Positions 11,011 to 23,816 of a stretch of 64,000 nucleotides of DNA are shown here, one piece after another. The notes under the pieces are model-generated. The model searched no databases. It was not told the DNA's origin and saw only the letters and a list, made by a program, of their open reading frames with translations. The DNA is from Agrypnia vestita (lineage: Eukaryota > Arthropoda > Insecta > Trichoptera > Phryganeidae). The stretch's first letter is position 1. Each line of letters opens with the position of its first letter. The position numbers and the translations under genes are program-made. The stretch spans positions 88,687-152,686 of the forward strand of contig JADDOH010008032.1 of NCBI GenBank assembly GCA_016648135.1. Reading direction: 5' to 3'.

Positions 11011-11626
11011 AACTTCTACTCTGTAAATGAAACAACGCTTAATTTATTATTTGTATATACATCATAGACATTACATTATTTAACAAGAAATTAATTTTCC
11101 GAGTAACATGTGGTAGGTACTCTGAAATCTGACTGGTTATGTACTCCTGCAATAAAATAAAGATGTATACACTGAACAAATTGTAAGCAAATATTATTTT
11201 AAAACATCACAGTATATTCGTTTGCCATACAAAGCTCGGTATTCTCCTGGGATATGGATTGAGCCCACAACTTTAATGTTTATTGTGTACGAATTTTCAG
11301 AACAAAACAAGCGAGTTACCTTAATTTTCAGAACAAAACAAGAGCGAATATTGTACATGTTTCCATTGCCAGCATAAAAAAAAACAAATGGCGAAATCGT
11401 ATAAAGTAGCGAAAAGTACAGATTGTTTTAAAAACATGCAGATAATATTTAATGTGTAGAAGTATTATACACATAAAATATTATCTATTGGTTACTTAAT
11501 AATAATAATAATATATGGAATACATAGCGCCGTTTTCGCGAATACTCACCTCAAGGGCGCTTACGATACACAGAAAAATTATCATAGAAAACAACTTACT
11601 GCTAAAAAAAACTTATTTGCTATTAC
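11011..11626. other. AT-rich spacer
   Basis: It holds a short direct duplication of TTTTCAGAACAAAACAAG (about 11294 and 11325). No coding evidence. Confidence 0.45.
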
Positions 11627-11925
11627 TTATTCACTAGGTGGCATGCAAGAAATGGAATTAAAGTTTAATACTATAATAGTTGGGAGTGCCTGAAAGAATT
11701 TGGTGTTTTCGCGGAGTGCACAACAGGAGTGGAAAACATTAGCTAGTGTTGTTGTGGTCAGATTCTGTATGTTCTTATATGATTGTCTAAATAAATGCGT
11801 CTTAAGTTGTTTTTTAAACTGTGGTAAGCTGTCTGTTTGTCTCAGTTTATTAGGTAGTTTGTTCCATAACTTTGGTCCAGCCACCGCGAAAGCACGATCA
11901 CCGAAATTTATATTTATACATGTTT
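11627..11925 (-). pseudogene. Non-LTR retrotransposon reverse transcriptase, C-terminal tail
   Basis: The 85-residue frame opens with AGPKLWNKLPNKLRQTDSL, then F-KK-QLKTHLFRQ. This is the conserved C-terminal block that follows the reverse transcriptase domain in CR1/L2-type LINEs (AGP-x-LWN-x-LP ... F-K-x-x-L-K-x-x-LF). Upstream the frame stays recognisable to about 11925 (a region reading roughly F-x-D-R-A-F-A-V-A before the AGPKLWN block) before decaying. The catalytic reverse transcriptase core is absent, so this is a 5'-truncated insertion. Confidence 0.7.
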
Positions 11926-13620
11926 ACTAATTTATAATATACATATAAATGTGTTTTAAAATTATCTGTGAATCTCGCCACATGCGTTCTCTTTTTTGGT
12001 ACTGGCTAGCTGTCAATAAGCAATTTCGCATGCGCGGCATATGTCAAATACTGGAAATATTTATGTTTTCTGTTTTCTGTGTACGCACGATCATTGCAGG
12101 ACGGTTTGAACCCAAAAACGGTTAATTTAGCGAGAAATATTTTATTATAATTAATTAATTAAAATATGTTAACGCACGATCGTATCAATCCGGGTGGAAA
12201 GGGTTATATTGTTTATCGCTTTAAAAAGCTACTTTTAGTTTGAATAATGTTATATTCCAGAATAAATCAAGTTGCAGACTTAATACTATGGAAACGCGTG
12301 TAGTAACATACATTGTCTATGATATATTGGTTAACTACTGTCACATTCATGTCTTTCAGGTTAAAACGTCGCATTCCGAAAGTCGTTTTTCGGACATTGT
12401 TTATCTTTATTTTCTTTACTTTTATTTTATATTTTCCAGAGCATTAATAATTTGAGGACATGCCATAAAGAACAAATATGTTATTATAGGAAAGTTGTCC
12501 CCATAAACCAAAAATGCAATATTAGTATATCGACTTTCCATTATTGTTTTACAAATAAGTTACATTTGATAGATCTTTTTTTAAATTTAGTGCTAGAATA
12601 TCCATTTTAAAGTGTGATTGTTTTGTTTTGAGAAACTTGTTTGGCCGGCTATTGGCAACTACCATCGGCGACAGACTGTCAAGCAGCAAGCAAATAGCAA
12701 TGGCCGCGTAGCGTCCAGCAATATCGGTTATCGCCGATTGCTTAACTGCTAGTGTATTATTATTGTGTTGTGAGAATCGTTCGAAATTATATTTTATCCA
12801 TTATTTTGTGGCAAGGGAACTTGGACCCCGAATCAGCGCCTACAAAAAATACTTAAAACATTTTGCCGAACGCACATTTAGCTTAATGAACATTTGGTCA
12901 ACGAATCTTTGACCGAACGCACATTTGTGTGAGCAGACATTTCACCGAATGAACTGAAGTGTAACTTGTTCGCTGATCATAAATATATATATATAAACAT
13001 GAAATTTAAAACGTCACCATACGATAAAAACATCAATTCATAAGTAAATTCAAAATACATTTATAATTGAGACGAGACATTACAAGACTAAAAAATTTTG
13101 AATTTATTTTCATATATGCAAGATTCGTACAGGAACCCGAAAATTCGAAATCGATTTAAACACGAATTAATCACATTCATATATCCACATTATCCGTGAT
13201 TCTATACCCAAAGTGATTTACTTTTTATATACGGTTCGATGATAAGAAAATGAATCATTAAATAAATCGTAATTCCACAATTTATTAATATTATAATGAC
13301 GCTCACTACAGCGACACTCTGGAGTGTCGAGACGTGTATTTTTATTCTTACTTCCCCGGTTCCAGTGGAAATTCCATTACTCTGGATAACCAGACACCCG
13401 ACCGTCGAGCCAGCGCTGACTCAGTCGCGTCTCACCCTTTAAACTGAAACTTTTAAATCCAGAAATTGTTTATCGATTTTATATTACGAAAATATTTTTC
13501 ATCAAACAGACATCAAATTTAGAAGCTTCTTGATAGAAACTTGATAGTTTGACAATACGTACCCCTACAATTTTTGCATTTCATAAAAACTAAAAGGCAA
13601 AAAAGTAATATCGCAATCTT
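11926..13620. other. Spacer, nothing recognised
   Basis: A long stretch with only short open frames on both strands. No element ends recognised. Confidence 0.4.
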
Positions 13621-14255
13621 CTTCTTCATATTCCCTGTCGGGTCTCCCCGACGTCAGTGATCACCCGGGAGAAAGTTTCTCTGTCCAGAGCAATGCGGAA
13701 CAGCTCTTCCACGCTTCTTATCCCGGTCCACTCTCGGATGTTCCTAAGCCAGGAATGCCGCCTCCTCCCGCCCCTCTGCGACCCTCAATCTTCCCCTTTA
13801 TGACGAGCTGAAGAATGGAGTACTTTTCGCCCCTCATTATATGACCAAAGTATGACATTTTACGGAGCTTTACTGTGTTGAGTAACTGTCTGTTTGCGTT
13901 TGCTCTACGTAAAACTTCATTAATACTAGTCATGTCAGTCCAGGACATCATAAACATTTTAAGATGTATCCACATTTCGAACGCCTCTAAGCGATTTAGA
14001 GTATTCACCTTCAGCGTCCATGCTTCAGCACCATAAAATAGAACTCACCATACATACATAGCATTTGATTAACCTCTGTCTGAGCTTCATATTTAAGTCG
14101 TCATTTCTTAGTAGACTTTTCATCTTATTAAAAGATGCACGGGCTGTCTCTATTCTTCATTTGATCTCCGTATCAGGGTCCAGATTGTCAGTAATAATAC
14201 TGCCCAAATATTTAAACTGTTTTACTCTCTCAATGTTAACACCCTTTAATTGAAG
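13621..14255 (-). pseudogene. Non-LTR retrotransposon reverse transcriptase fragment with (GAA)n tail
   Basis: Minus-strand translation runs VKQFKYLGSIITDN-LDPDTEIK (14.22-14.16 kb), RIETARASFNKMKSLL, then LNRLEAFEMW (start of the 13718-14008 frame), WTDMTSINEVLRRA, MSYFGHIMRGEKY and QLVIKGKIEGRRGAG. This order (YLG motif, R-I-x-x-A-R-x-x-F, EAFEMW, SWTD, YFGHIMR, GKxEGxRG) is the thumb/C-terminal half of insect endonuclease/reverse-transcriptase LINE ORF2. A TGA interrupts the frame near 14157 and the frame shifts later. The 3' end is a short GAA run (complement of TTCTTCTTC at 13619). The catalytic core is absent. Confidence 0.8.
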
Positions 14256-15395
14256 GCACACATTTAGACAATATCGCAAAAAAGAAATTATATCATAGAT
14301 TATGTTAGTAAAATTAACTATCTGCAAAGATATTTTCAGTTAATTTATCTCTTTTTAAAATTACAAACCAACTGTAGTGTAAAGTGAACGTGATATGTCA
14401 GGACAATAATGTAACTTTCTATCCTCTGCCTAGTGAATAACTTGGACATGAAACAGCATGATTATAAGCGAGTTAGTTTCTGTCGCATACATATTCGCGC
14501 GATTTTTACGTCTTGAATTTAGTCTTCTTTTTCTTAGTGGTTTTCTTGCGGCTGAAGTTGCATGTAGCCTTCTTCATACGGTCCGTCCATCGGGCAAGAG
14601 GCTATCCTTTTTCTCTTCAATCAGTCACAGCAAACCTCTCTAAGTTAGTATTCTATCTCTCCTTCTTTTGGAGTCTTTGTCCAGGTTTCCGATGCCTACA
14701 AAGCTATGGAGCGTAGCGCATTTCGTTTGTTACGATTGCTTTAGAGTTTAATTAATTGTTTAGAGAATCTCGCGTCACACATCCTGCTATTCAGCATCCC
14801 CGTATATTCGCAAACAAACGCTATGAGTGTTTTCTACGAAGAAGCGACAGGTACCTTCAAGTGGCTGTTCTTATTAAGTCAAGCTACCTGAGATTACATC
14901 CGTTTTGCAGCCATTTCTAGTTTAAATCTCCACCAGACCGTCTCGAGAAATGAGATGAAATGTTTTACGTTCTTACATTTTATATTCCGTGTACATATTT
15001 CAAAGGCGAAACATTCACGAGAATGTACAACGGATTTTTAAATTCCTCGTTCTTTCTTACTCCTTGTCATCTTACACAAAGAATTAAATAATGGATATAA
15101 AACTGCATTCTTGAATATGCTACTACGCTTGTTGCGTCACTTCGCTACAGATATAATTTAATTTCACCTTTGTTTAACTCAACAAATTTAAAATATCTAT
15201 TGTGATATGTACTTCAACGATTTACTATTGCCATTTTCATACTTTTGAGAAATGTGTCTCACTGAATATTTTCAATTAGTGGAGTTTTATAAAGCTAAAA
15301 TTATATTAATTAATAATTATTAATAAGAAAAAATGCCAAAACGGTGGGTTTTATTCTTATTTACACGTATTCTATCTTTTCTTTTTAAATATAAA
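14256..15395. other. Spacer, nothing recognised
   Basis: Short overlapping frames at 14458-14716 have no recognisable product. The flank up to about 14260 adjoins the LINE fragment. Confidence 0.4.
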
Positions 15396-15585
15396 ATGTG
15401 GGCAATTATGATTATTGACCTGTTATAATTATTTACATTTTATTATTAGCAATAATGCAGTAATCTATAAAATATAAAATATGTCAAATTGTTAATACAA
15501 AGACTTGCATGTGGCAATTGTGATGATTAACCTGTTATAATTATTTACATTTTATTATTACCAATAATGCAGTAGTCTTTAAAGT
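15396..15585 (+). repeat. Tandem duplication, 113-bp period
   Basis: ATGTGGGCAATTATGATTAT (15396) and ATGTGGCAATTGTGATGATT (15509) begin two units. Each continues with CCTGTTATAATTATTTACAT and an AATAATGCAGTA block. The two units are about 90 percent alike over the first 75 bases. Confidence 0.7.
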
Positions 15586-16261
15586 AAACATCTTATTAAA
15601 TTTTCTAGTATACTAAAAAATACAGCATTATTAAATAACACATTTATAACAATTAAAATTATAATGTATATACCGATTCTATTTAACATTACGATGATTT
15701 ATCCGCAAATTTTAACGATTTTCTAATTACTAAAAATGATTATATTATTTAATAAGGAATTTCTTCAAATCTTCAGACTGGGATACAGAACTGTATGGTA
15801 GAATGGATTGTGTGCCTTTCATTTCCTCTGTATATATATTTTAAGGGTGCGAGATGTATTTGATGATTACATACGTATTTTATTTCCATATATATCTTTT
15901 TCTCAACATATATATAATTCTTAAGTTCGGAGTTCACTGGAATTTTTAATGATTTCGATATAGCTTATGACTCTCTTTCCTGCTCCCTAACATATTTTCC
16001 CATATGTAACTGATCCATGTGTAAATAATCCTACTTTACTTACACCTTTAATGTACTTATTATTATACTTATTCCCTTGTCGCAGGGGTTTCCAACATAA
16101 TTTGATGCTTATTGAGTTAAGGCATTACACCACCCTGGAATAAATTAAGGTAGAATTTGGGTATATTTTACGAAGGGCTGATTAATTGATTTTATTTTTT
16201 TAATTGACACTTATATTGTGTATTTTTATTGGCACATATTAAACTAAATTTTGACAAAAAC
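15586..16261. other. AT-rich spacer, nothing recognised
   Basis: No supported features. Confidence 0.45.
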
Positions 16262-16350
16262 ATAAAATGGCCGCGTTGTCTATTTCCGTAGAATTCCTTT
16301 GTGACTAACATGCAACTATTCCCGGTGCATGTTTGTTTGAGGCTGGCAAA
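16262..16350 (+). repeat. Dispersed repeat DR2, copy 1
   Basis: Shares with 30510-30613 the ordered blocks GCCGCG, TGTCTATTTCC, GGAATTCCTT-like, GTGACT, ATGCAAC, TTCCC and TGCA(C/T)-TTTT, then GAGGC. The two copies are perhaps 75 percent alike. Superfamily unknown. Confidence 0.45.
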
Positions 16351-16911
16351 AGTAAGTAAGTAAGTAGGTTGAGTAACACGTAATTATAATTATACACTAA
16401 ATGTATGTAAGTTTTATTATAAAGTTTATTTAAATTTAAATAACGCTGTGTTAAAGTGGTGTTCGGAACAAACGCTGCTGTCATTCTGTGGATGGTCGAG
16501 CTGTGTCAACCGGAGAGTAAGTGGAGAGCTTGGGCCCTTGCGAGTACCATATTCGGCATTTGTTCAGGACCGTACTCATCATAGAGGTAATGTAATGTAT
16601 CTGTCGGTTACAAACTTGATTGTTTAATAAATCTAATGGTACAAAAATAAAATAAAAAATGGATAATCGAAACACAAGAACATCTGACATCCTTATAAAT
16701 GTATATTGTAACATCATACAACTATCATCATTCGAGTCACAATTTTGAATGCTAGGTATTAATATTAGTCACTAATTACTAATTATGTGGTTTTTTTTTT
16801 GAGTTTTAGTTGTGTGTTTCTTTATTACACATGTCTTACTTTTCATCTCCCGAACCTATGTATAGGTATATGTATATACCCTTATTGGATTTAATATACT
16901 TATGTAATATA

Positions 16912-18024
16912 TTAGGTCCTTACATATGAAATTGACGTTTAGTATGGGAGGAACATAAAGTCGATTTTTTTTTATTATAATATATTTATTTAATCAAAGT
17001 ATGTACCATTGCTATCTATGCACTTTTGCCATCTCATAGGTAGTTCATCGATCCCTTTACTAAAAAAACCATTCGGAAGGGAATCAATAAAATCTTTGAA
17101 GGCGGTTTGGACTGCCCCATCGGAGTTGAATTTTTTCCTTTGCAAGAAGTTATCCAAATTTCGAAAAAAATGGTAATCTGTTGGGGCAAGGTCCGGAGAG
17201 TACGGTGGATGTCTTAGACATTCCAATTGAAGCTCCTCTAATTTGGTAGCCGTCTGTTGTGCAGTGTGTGGTCTAGCGTTATCATGAAGCAGCAGTGGCC
17301 TAGAGCGATTAACCAGCCTCGGTTGTTTAGCAGCTAGCTTTTCCATCATGGTTTGCAGTTGCTGACAATAGACATCTGCCGTAATCGTCTGGCCAGATTT
17401 AAGAAAGCTGTAGTGAACGACACCAGCACTAGTCCACCAAACGCTCACAAGTAACTCGCGTTTGTTGATTTGCTTCACTCAATTCGTGAGGTACCCACCT
17501 TTCAAGCTTTTTCACCTTACCAATTTGCTTCAAGTGGATTAAAACAGTTTTATCACTAACACCGCAGCCTGCAGCTAACTCGGATGTGGTTTGCGATGGA
17601 TCCGCTTCCACAATAGCCTTCAATTCTTCATTATCAACTTTGGTCTCCGGCCGTCCACGGGGCTTGTTCTGCAGGTCGAAATTTCCAGAACGAAAACGTT
17701 GGAACCAAAAACGCACTGTGTTTTCTTTTGCGGCACCGTCGCCATACACATCATTAATCCTTCGAGCCGTTTCTGCAGCACTGGTGCCACGGTGGAACTC
17801 GTACTCGTAAATAACGCGATATTTCAAGTTTTTCATTTTGTAAACTGAGTGACGCAAAGAAAAAAACAATTGAGGAAAAAACAAATGAATTATAATTTTC
17901 AAAACACAAATACATGAGTAAATAGCTGTATAAATTTGGATTTGGAATTCCTAACCAAAGAGAAGATATTTGAGATCAAATTTGCCAGTACGGTAAAACG
18001 TCAATTTCATATGTAAGGACCTAA
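16912..18024 (-). mobile_element. Internally deleted mariner element, copy 1
   Basis: Terminal inverted repeats TTAGGTCCTTACATATGAAA (16912) and its complement ending 18024 extend about 29 bp. They are flanked by the TA target duplication (16910-16911 and 18025-18026). Length is 1113 bp against about 1.3 kb for intact mariners. The transposase runs on the minus strand in two frames that overlap at 17429-17478, where an internal deletion joins them. The left 490 bp are about 98 percent identical to the copy starting at 63508, so the family was active recently. This copy could only be moved in trans. Confidence 0.93.
16990..17902 (-). pseudogene. mariner transposase with deleted catalytic segment
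   Basis: The N-terminal frame (17429-17902) begins at MKNLKYRVIYEYEFHRG, or at an upstream ATG 21 codons earlier. It carries the paired helix-turn-helix DNA-binding region, with TSELAAGCGVSDKTV in the second helix-turn-helix and WVPHELSEANQQTR as the linker before the catalytic domain. The C-terminal frame (16990-17478) resumes at ELLVSVWWTSAGVVHYSF and carries LLLHDNARPHTA (second catalytic Asp) and YSPDLAPTDYHFF (third Asp), with 34 residues between the two, giving the D34D signature. The stretch with the first catalytic Asp (normally in a TGDE motif) is missing between HELSE and KRELL, and the halves are out of frame. The protein is therefore inactive. Confidence 0.92.
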
Positions 18025-20256
18025 TATATTATATCTTGGATATTTTCTTTTGGGATTTAATAAATAAAATAATCAAATATTACCTTAGCCATCGCATGCA
18101 CCTATGCACACTCATATATTTCAAATCACTTATTCAAATGGAGCATCGACCCCCACATTACTTTAATCCACTTTCTTTCCATTGTAATAATTATGTTTCG
18201 AATTTAGTGGGTATGTTAAGTAGCGAATTTCTCGCGTTAATCTTATCAAAAGTTGCCTTTGAGATTTCAGGGAGACGCAATAAAAGTGTAATAAAACCCG
18301 CCATTTATGCGCGTATAAATGACAGGTTCTATCACATTTATGCGAGCACAATACAAAGGACAGATTTTACGACGCGGAACCTTAATATTATTACAAGGCA
18401 TTGTAAAGGCGGCGTCGAAACAGGGTGCATAAATATTTGAGCGATCCGCCGGAACTAAATCACAACCGTACTTATTTTCGACATTCTTCTTCCTCTCTTG
18501 CTTCTTCTTTATACTCACATTTCACGTTTCGTCCTGAAAACTTGTTAAACTTGGCGTCGGGCGTTCTTTAAGTCGAGAGCTTAGCATTAATTGAATTCTT
18601 TTATTTACAATGTAGAATTTTTTATTACGCTCTTTCACCTTTAACATAGTTTTTCTTTCATCAAAGTTAAATTTAATCCGAAAAGTAAAATAATGTGAAA
18701 AGTGCGTTTACATTTACTTTTATTTCATAAAATATTTCTCATCACAAGAATCAGACTAGAGCTTATACGCCGTGCCATCAGTTCCAGTGATCGCTAGTAA
18801 AAATAAACAGCGCCATAATAGGAATATTAATTAGTAGATGTATGTTGTTTTACATTTCTTCTTATTATTTCATAAAAAATGTATTTTTATGCGGGTATCC
18901 AGGTACCAACTCCTCACAAGCTAGTAGTACTCTCGCCACTTTATTAAGCTGATTTTAACACATATGAATTTTTAAATAATCAAATTTTTAATGAAATATA
19001 AAACAATGTAATAATTTGGTCGTTGTCTTACTGAAATTTCTATTTTTTTGTACTAAAACATCGTTATAAAATTGTATTAAGAATACTTATAAAACAAACG
19101 TTAGAAGAGCTTATATTTATCTTGTTGTTGTTCTGTTCCATTATGTGTTCCATTACGTATATAATGACTTCAAACAATTTATTCACAAAATTATTTCTTC
19201 CTTTCATTGTCTTACTATTGTAGCCTGCTACTCTAGTACCCCAGTCTCTTATTAAACTTCATAATGGCTTCAATTTGTTAACCGTCTTTTTGTCATTTCG
19301 TGGCCGCCTCCCTGGAAGTGAATTGCTATGTTACCACGTGCTGTCTCTAGACACTAGACAGGCTCTAATTCCATTTATTCTAACAAGAGAAACGACTTCC
19401 CGTTTACCAAAAAGATATATAAAGCACAGAATTATAATTTCTGTCAAAAGCGCATTAATCATTTTGCATGGCGATAATTTGTCGGCCGTAGATATCATTA
19501 TTAGCACATTCATTTTTACTTACATGGAAAATGGCCCAGGTGTGCTTTTGCTGCTTGAAATTCGATTGCTGCAGTAAGCCTGCTCAGACTTATTTACGTG
19601 CTGCTGCAGGATTCCCGATCCAGGGTATAGGTAGTATTATAGGTCGACCGCAATCAAAAGACCATTCCCTAGCTTTGTCCGGTAAGAAGAAAGCGGGGGA
19701 AAGTTGCCTGGCAAGCCCGTATTACAAGCCTCAATATGATATTCCAAATAAATATATATTTTTTAGTTTAAAAAGGTTACTTACTAGAAAAATTTCTTTT
19801 GTGTTCATTTTTTGCATCTTATCAACACAAATATTTTTTGCGCACATTCTTTTGAATGCGATCTAGCTATAGTAACTGAAAAGTATAATTTAACTTAATT
19901 GTTTCGTATTTCAAGTTGTGATAGCACCGTCATCTATAAGTGGTAGCGTTACTTTTTCTTTATTGGAATTCCAGGTGACGATATTCAATCAATATTTTTT
20001 TGTCTAATATACAGTGGAACCTTAGTTCTCGAACAGTTCTTTCCGGAACAGTTGGAATTTTTACCATTATAAGTAATCTAGATTGGATTAATCATCCCAG
20101 ACTTCCAAAAGTACACAGCGCCGCAATATAACTAACACATTGCTTAAAACAGACGAACTTTTACCTGTACGGAAGAGTGCTGATGGTGTAAGTGAAAGGT
20201 AGTGAAGATGAGGGACAGGACAGAATATTTTTGCCCTGAAGGAGAATCACATAATA
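18025..20256. other. Spacer, nothing recognised
   Basis: Contains frames of 134 codons (18036-18440) and 100-111 codons (19275-19866) with no domain, low-complexity hydrophobic content and no start context that I trust. I cannot call a gene here. Confidence 0.4.
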
Positions 20257-20933
20257 ATTTAACCCATAAAACCAAGTTTTTATTATACTCCCTTTCTTTG
20301 TAAAATATAACAATAATTAAAGACGAATTAAAACATACAACATAACACTAAACTTAAAGAAATTTAATATATTTCTATGTTTTGAGATGTCAAGATTTTG
20401 ATAGATTCATTTATCATCAATATCGTACCTTATGAATTTCCAGCCTCAAATGATTTAGTCAGAATCAAATTTGAGTAATGTAGAATTCTTCAAAACTAAG
20501 CAGAAATCTAAAAGAAATACATGATTATTTGATTTCTTCTCAAAATACCCAATTTTGCTGTCATCTGTGAACCAATTGTTATAAATTTTCGAAATTCGTA
20601 GTTATGTACCTATTATACCGACGGAGTAATTCAAATTTTAAATATTCCGTGGCATCGTCGTTAGGCCACTGATGGTACTAATCAAACATTTGTATTGTTT
20701 CCAATTTTAAAAAACCATTAAAATTTCTAAAAATCTAAAAGTATACTATAATTATTAATTTTTTTCAACGAAAATTTGATAGATCTTCTTGATCGTCGCC
20801 ACGAGTCTGCTTGCAAAGTTTCAGCTCGATTGGATTACGGTAAAAGGGTTAAAAATCGATCCAAAGTTTATTCGTCAAGGAAACAAGCAAGCAGACGCCA
20901 CGAGTTAAAAGAAAGGAAGTAAAAATAAAGTTT
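20257..20933 (+). repeat. Family S repeat, copy 1 (split)
   Basis: The left end, AACCCATAAAACCAAGTTTT then TTATACTCCCTTTCTT (20262-20302), is separated by about 400 bp of unrelated AT-rich DNA from the body (20690-20933). The body has AGTATACTATAATTATTA, then GATCTTCTTGATCGTCGCC, ACGAGTCTGCTTGCAAAGTT, TCAGCTCGATTGGATTACGG, AAATCGATCCAAAG and AAGCAAGCAGACGCCACGAG, ending near a GGAAGTAAAAAT block. In one frame the core reads RRHESACKVSARLD, a reading shared by several copies. Confidence 0.65.
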
Positions 20934-21791
20934 TCATTATAAATTCTTTATATGCAAGATTGTGGATTCCATGTGGGTCTTGATAAAGACAGTTCTGAAA
21001 ATTTACATTTAGTTTGCATGGATTTCTATTAAAAACATGAAAGCGTGTAAACTATGAGCATTAAGCAGCAAAATTACTTTCGTTTACATCTGAATGGGCT
21101 ATAGTTACCAATGTTAAAGTTGCACCAATTTTGTTAATTTTTTTCCCCTAGCGTAATAACGGGTCCTGATTACATAAATGATGTCAAATTTTGTCGTGGA
21201 AAAGAGTAAATATTTTCAGGTCAGATGAAATACTCCTGAATCATTAAGACTAATGAATATCGCCGCGAGATTCCCCGAAAAATTAAACAATACTTTCAAT
21301 ATTCGCTCTAATTTATCTTAATTTGTCTAATTGCTACGCGGAATAAAATACTTTCGCGCGGCAAAGTTTAAATCCTTCATTTTTGGATTGCAAATCTATA
21401 ATAAAGTGAATATTTACCAGGGCGGTTTTCAGCTTATCGATAATAATTTAAAAGACTTCATTAGGGTCCGACTCTTAAAATATTTTGCACAGTAATGCAA
21501 ATACCAATTTTGGGGCAGATTCAAGGTAATCTTAAAATTATTGGAAATTATTTTCTTTTTATGAAATGTTATTTTTGTAAAGATAAGACGTTTCGCAGAG
21601 ACGAAGCTAGTTATATGGGAAAGTATGAAGTGAAGTATTTTTTTGGCGTTTAAAGGGCTTACGATCTGTCATTGGCTGTCTTAAGTGATTGCGCAGTGTT
21701 ACGTTCATCGTTTTCGCCCATGATCGTTTGCATATCTATCAAATGTGGAAAGTTGTGTACACGGTATTTATATACATATACCTTGCTTACT
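20934..21791. other. Spacer, nothing recognised
   Basis: AT-rich. No open frame or element end supported. Confidence 0.45.
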
Positions 21792-21794
21792 TTA

Positions 21795-22460
21795 AGCCAT
21801 GTATTCACTAGGGGACAAATCGCGCAACATTCCGCACGGTATGTCGCATCAACATCTACGCTCATGTTTCGGGGACAATGACGCGGTCATTTGACGTGTA
21901 CACATCGGAACTCACACATCACCTGTCGCGGAAATGTCGCCCAAAAGGGTTATGATGATTAGTGCTGTGTATCTATTTATTCTAACGAGTTTATCGAAAC
22001 GTAAGAGCAGAAAAAGGTGGTGGGTGCGAAAGTATTTACTACAAAGGAAAAGAAGAATGGATTTTCTATGCGATCTTCGAATGTTTGATAGATCATTTGT
22101 CAATTTCATTCGAATGACAACAACTGATTTCGAAAATTTATTACAAATGATCGGGTCTTCCATTTGCTTGGCTATGACACGATATTACGGAACACTGTTT
22201 TATATCACATCATATAGCATATGTAACTGTAGAGCATGCATCTCAGCTTGTCAACATACCACGTGGTACTGAAGCGCGGTACGATGTACCCCTGCGTTCG
22301 CTCAGAAACCGTACGCATGGCAAAATTGCCGCGGCGCGTAGAAATGTCACGCTTTGTTGCGCGCGACGTCGTGGAACAGTGCGCGACATTGCATCGTCAC
22401 GTAGATTCTGTGCCGCGCGTGATGTTGAGGGATAATTTGTCCCCTAGTGAATACGTGGCT
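21795..22460 (+). mobile_element. PIF/Harbinger-derived element, copy 2
   Basis: Terminal inverted repeats are AGCCATGTATTCACTAGGGG (21795) and the complement of CCCCTAGTGAATACGTGGCT (22460), about 28 bp with one or two mismatches. The element is flanked by TTA at 21792-21794 and 22461-22463. It is 666 bp long. It keeps the start of a transposase-like frame and then a CpG-rich non-coding half shared with copy 1 (CATACCACGTGGTACTGAAG near 22255). With no DDE core it is non-autonomous. Confidence 0.85.
21934..22272 (+). pseudogene. Harbinger transposase N-terminal remnant (112 codons open)
   Basis: The frame reads MSPKRVMMISAVYLFILTSL, SKRKSRKRWWVRKYLLQRK, then FLCDLRMFDRSFVNFIRM and FENLLQMIGSSI. 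In PIF/Harbinger transposases the N-terminus has the same layout: a hydrophobic helix, a basic block, W-W/V-R, an acidic-aromatic segment around E/DLR-x-x-D-x-x-x-F-x-N/K-F-x-R-M, then F-x-x-LL-x-x-I. The DDE catalytic region should follow but is replaced by non-coding repeat sequence. Residues after about 85 are probably read-through. Confidence 0.7.
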
Positions 22461-22463
22461 TTA

Positions 22464-23480
22464 TTCAATACACGCTATCGCCATCTGTGATTGAAATTTG
22501 TCATTATATATATAGATGGCCGCTGGTAACGAGCCTTCTATATTTTTTGATAAGAGTATGGAGCAATATTATTTTTATTCATTCTTCCTTATTATTAACA
22601 CGTACACTAGACTTAATAAAAAATTTTACTCCTGTTAAGATGTTTTTTCTTTAATTTGTCTTATAATTTATCTGATTTATTTTATCCAATGATCCCTCTA
22701 GGGAGAAAATACAGTAGTTATTCGAACATAGACAAAAAATATTGTTTTTTTTTATTAGGTTTTATACAACTTTGAGGGATACCACCTTGAAGGAATACTG
22801 AACATTTTTTAATAAAATACAAACCCATTATCTTTATCGAAACCCGGCTTTATTTCAATTTTAATCAAAGTAAAATGGTTCCTGACCAGCGATGTTTTAT
22901 TTGCTAACGATAACAAAGCGATAAATTTCTAAACACTTCCGTGGCTTCGTTGGAGGCTGAACCTTCGACCCCCGACCACAAGCCGCCCTCAGGTGGTGCG
23001 CCACCCGCGCGGAGCGGAGAATTGCACAAGAATTTTAATAAGTTGCGGCGAGCAGGAGAAATGTTATCGCTGCAACTTCTCTCAGGATGAAACTATTCAG
23101 CATCTGAGCAATTTGCTTCAACGAACTTCGTAAACGCTTCAAACCGTAAATAAAATTTGTCTGTATTGTGGTGCAGCGGTTTTGCAAGAGTTGACTAAAA
23201 TAAATAAAAGCAATTTTGAGTTTACTCAAAAATATTCTGAATGAAAAATACTGGTAAAAAGGAGTTCAATAAAAATTGAAATAACATTTCTGGCGTATCC
23301 TAGTGTAAAGCTAGTAATTCGGATGAATTTCATTCACACAGATAACGTGTATTGCTTAAAAAAACTCCAAAAAATCTATAGATGTCTCATTAGCGACATC
23401 TGTGGTCATTCAAGGGGAATAAAAAGCTTTGGTGCTGGCCGCGTGGAGGATCGTTAGAACTCGCATGTGAAACGTGGCGC
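22464..23480. other. Spacer
   Basis: A short GC-rich island at 22940-23025 (ACCACAAGCCGCCCTCAGG) stands out from AT-rich flanks, but no domain or splice-site pattern is convincing. The rest shows nothing. Confidence 0.4.
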
Positions 23481-23616
23481 ATAATTTAAATATATACAAC
23501 TTCCAAAAAATTAGTAGACACGGTATTCTATCATGGTACATCCAAAAGACTTCTATACCTACTTTCCCATAAAAATGCAGTTTCGTCTCTGTGAGACATC
23601 TATATATATACATTGA
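23481..23616. repeat. Dispersed repeat DR1, copy 2
   Basis: Matches 1-215 with an internal deletion: ACTTCCAAAAAATTAGTAGA, TATTCTATCATGG, then CTTCTATACCTACTTTCCC and GCAGTTTCGTCTCTGTGAGA. Confidence 0.7.
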
Positions 23617-23816
23617 TTGATTTAAAAGCAATCCTCTACGGAAAATGGCGAGGATATTGCGGGAAGCTGAAGAAGCCGTCGTTCGATTAAAGTCCTTGAA
23701 GTATCAGACAATTGAAAAAGGAAGGCAAATGAATTTTTGAACGAGGTGTTTTTAACAAATTTATTAATCAATTGGAAAAGACATACAAGAAATCAAATTA
23801 ATGAAAAATATTTTAG

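Noticed and set aside
18036..18440. 134-codon plus-strand open frame
   Set aside because: No domain, hydrophobic and low-complexity content, begins right after the mariner element, and an opposite-strand frame overlaps it. Chance ORF in AT-rich DNA.
19275..19866. Overlapping frames of 100 and 111 codons
   Set aside because: No recognisable domain or splice-site arrangement, and the translations look random.
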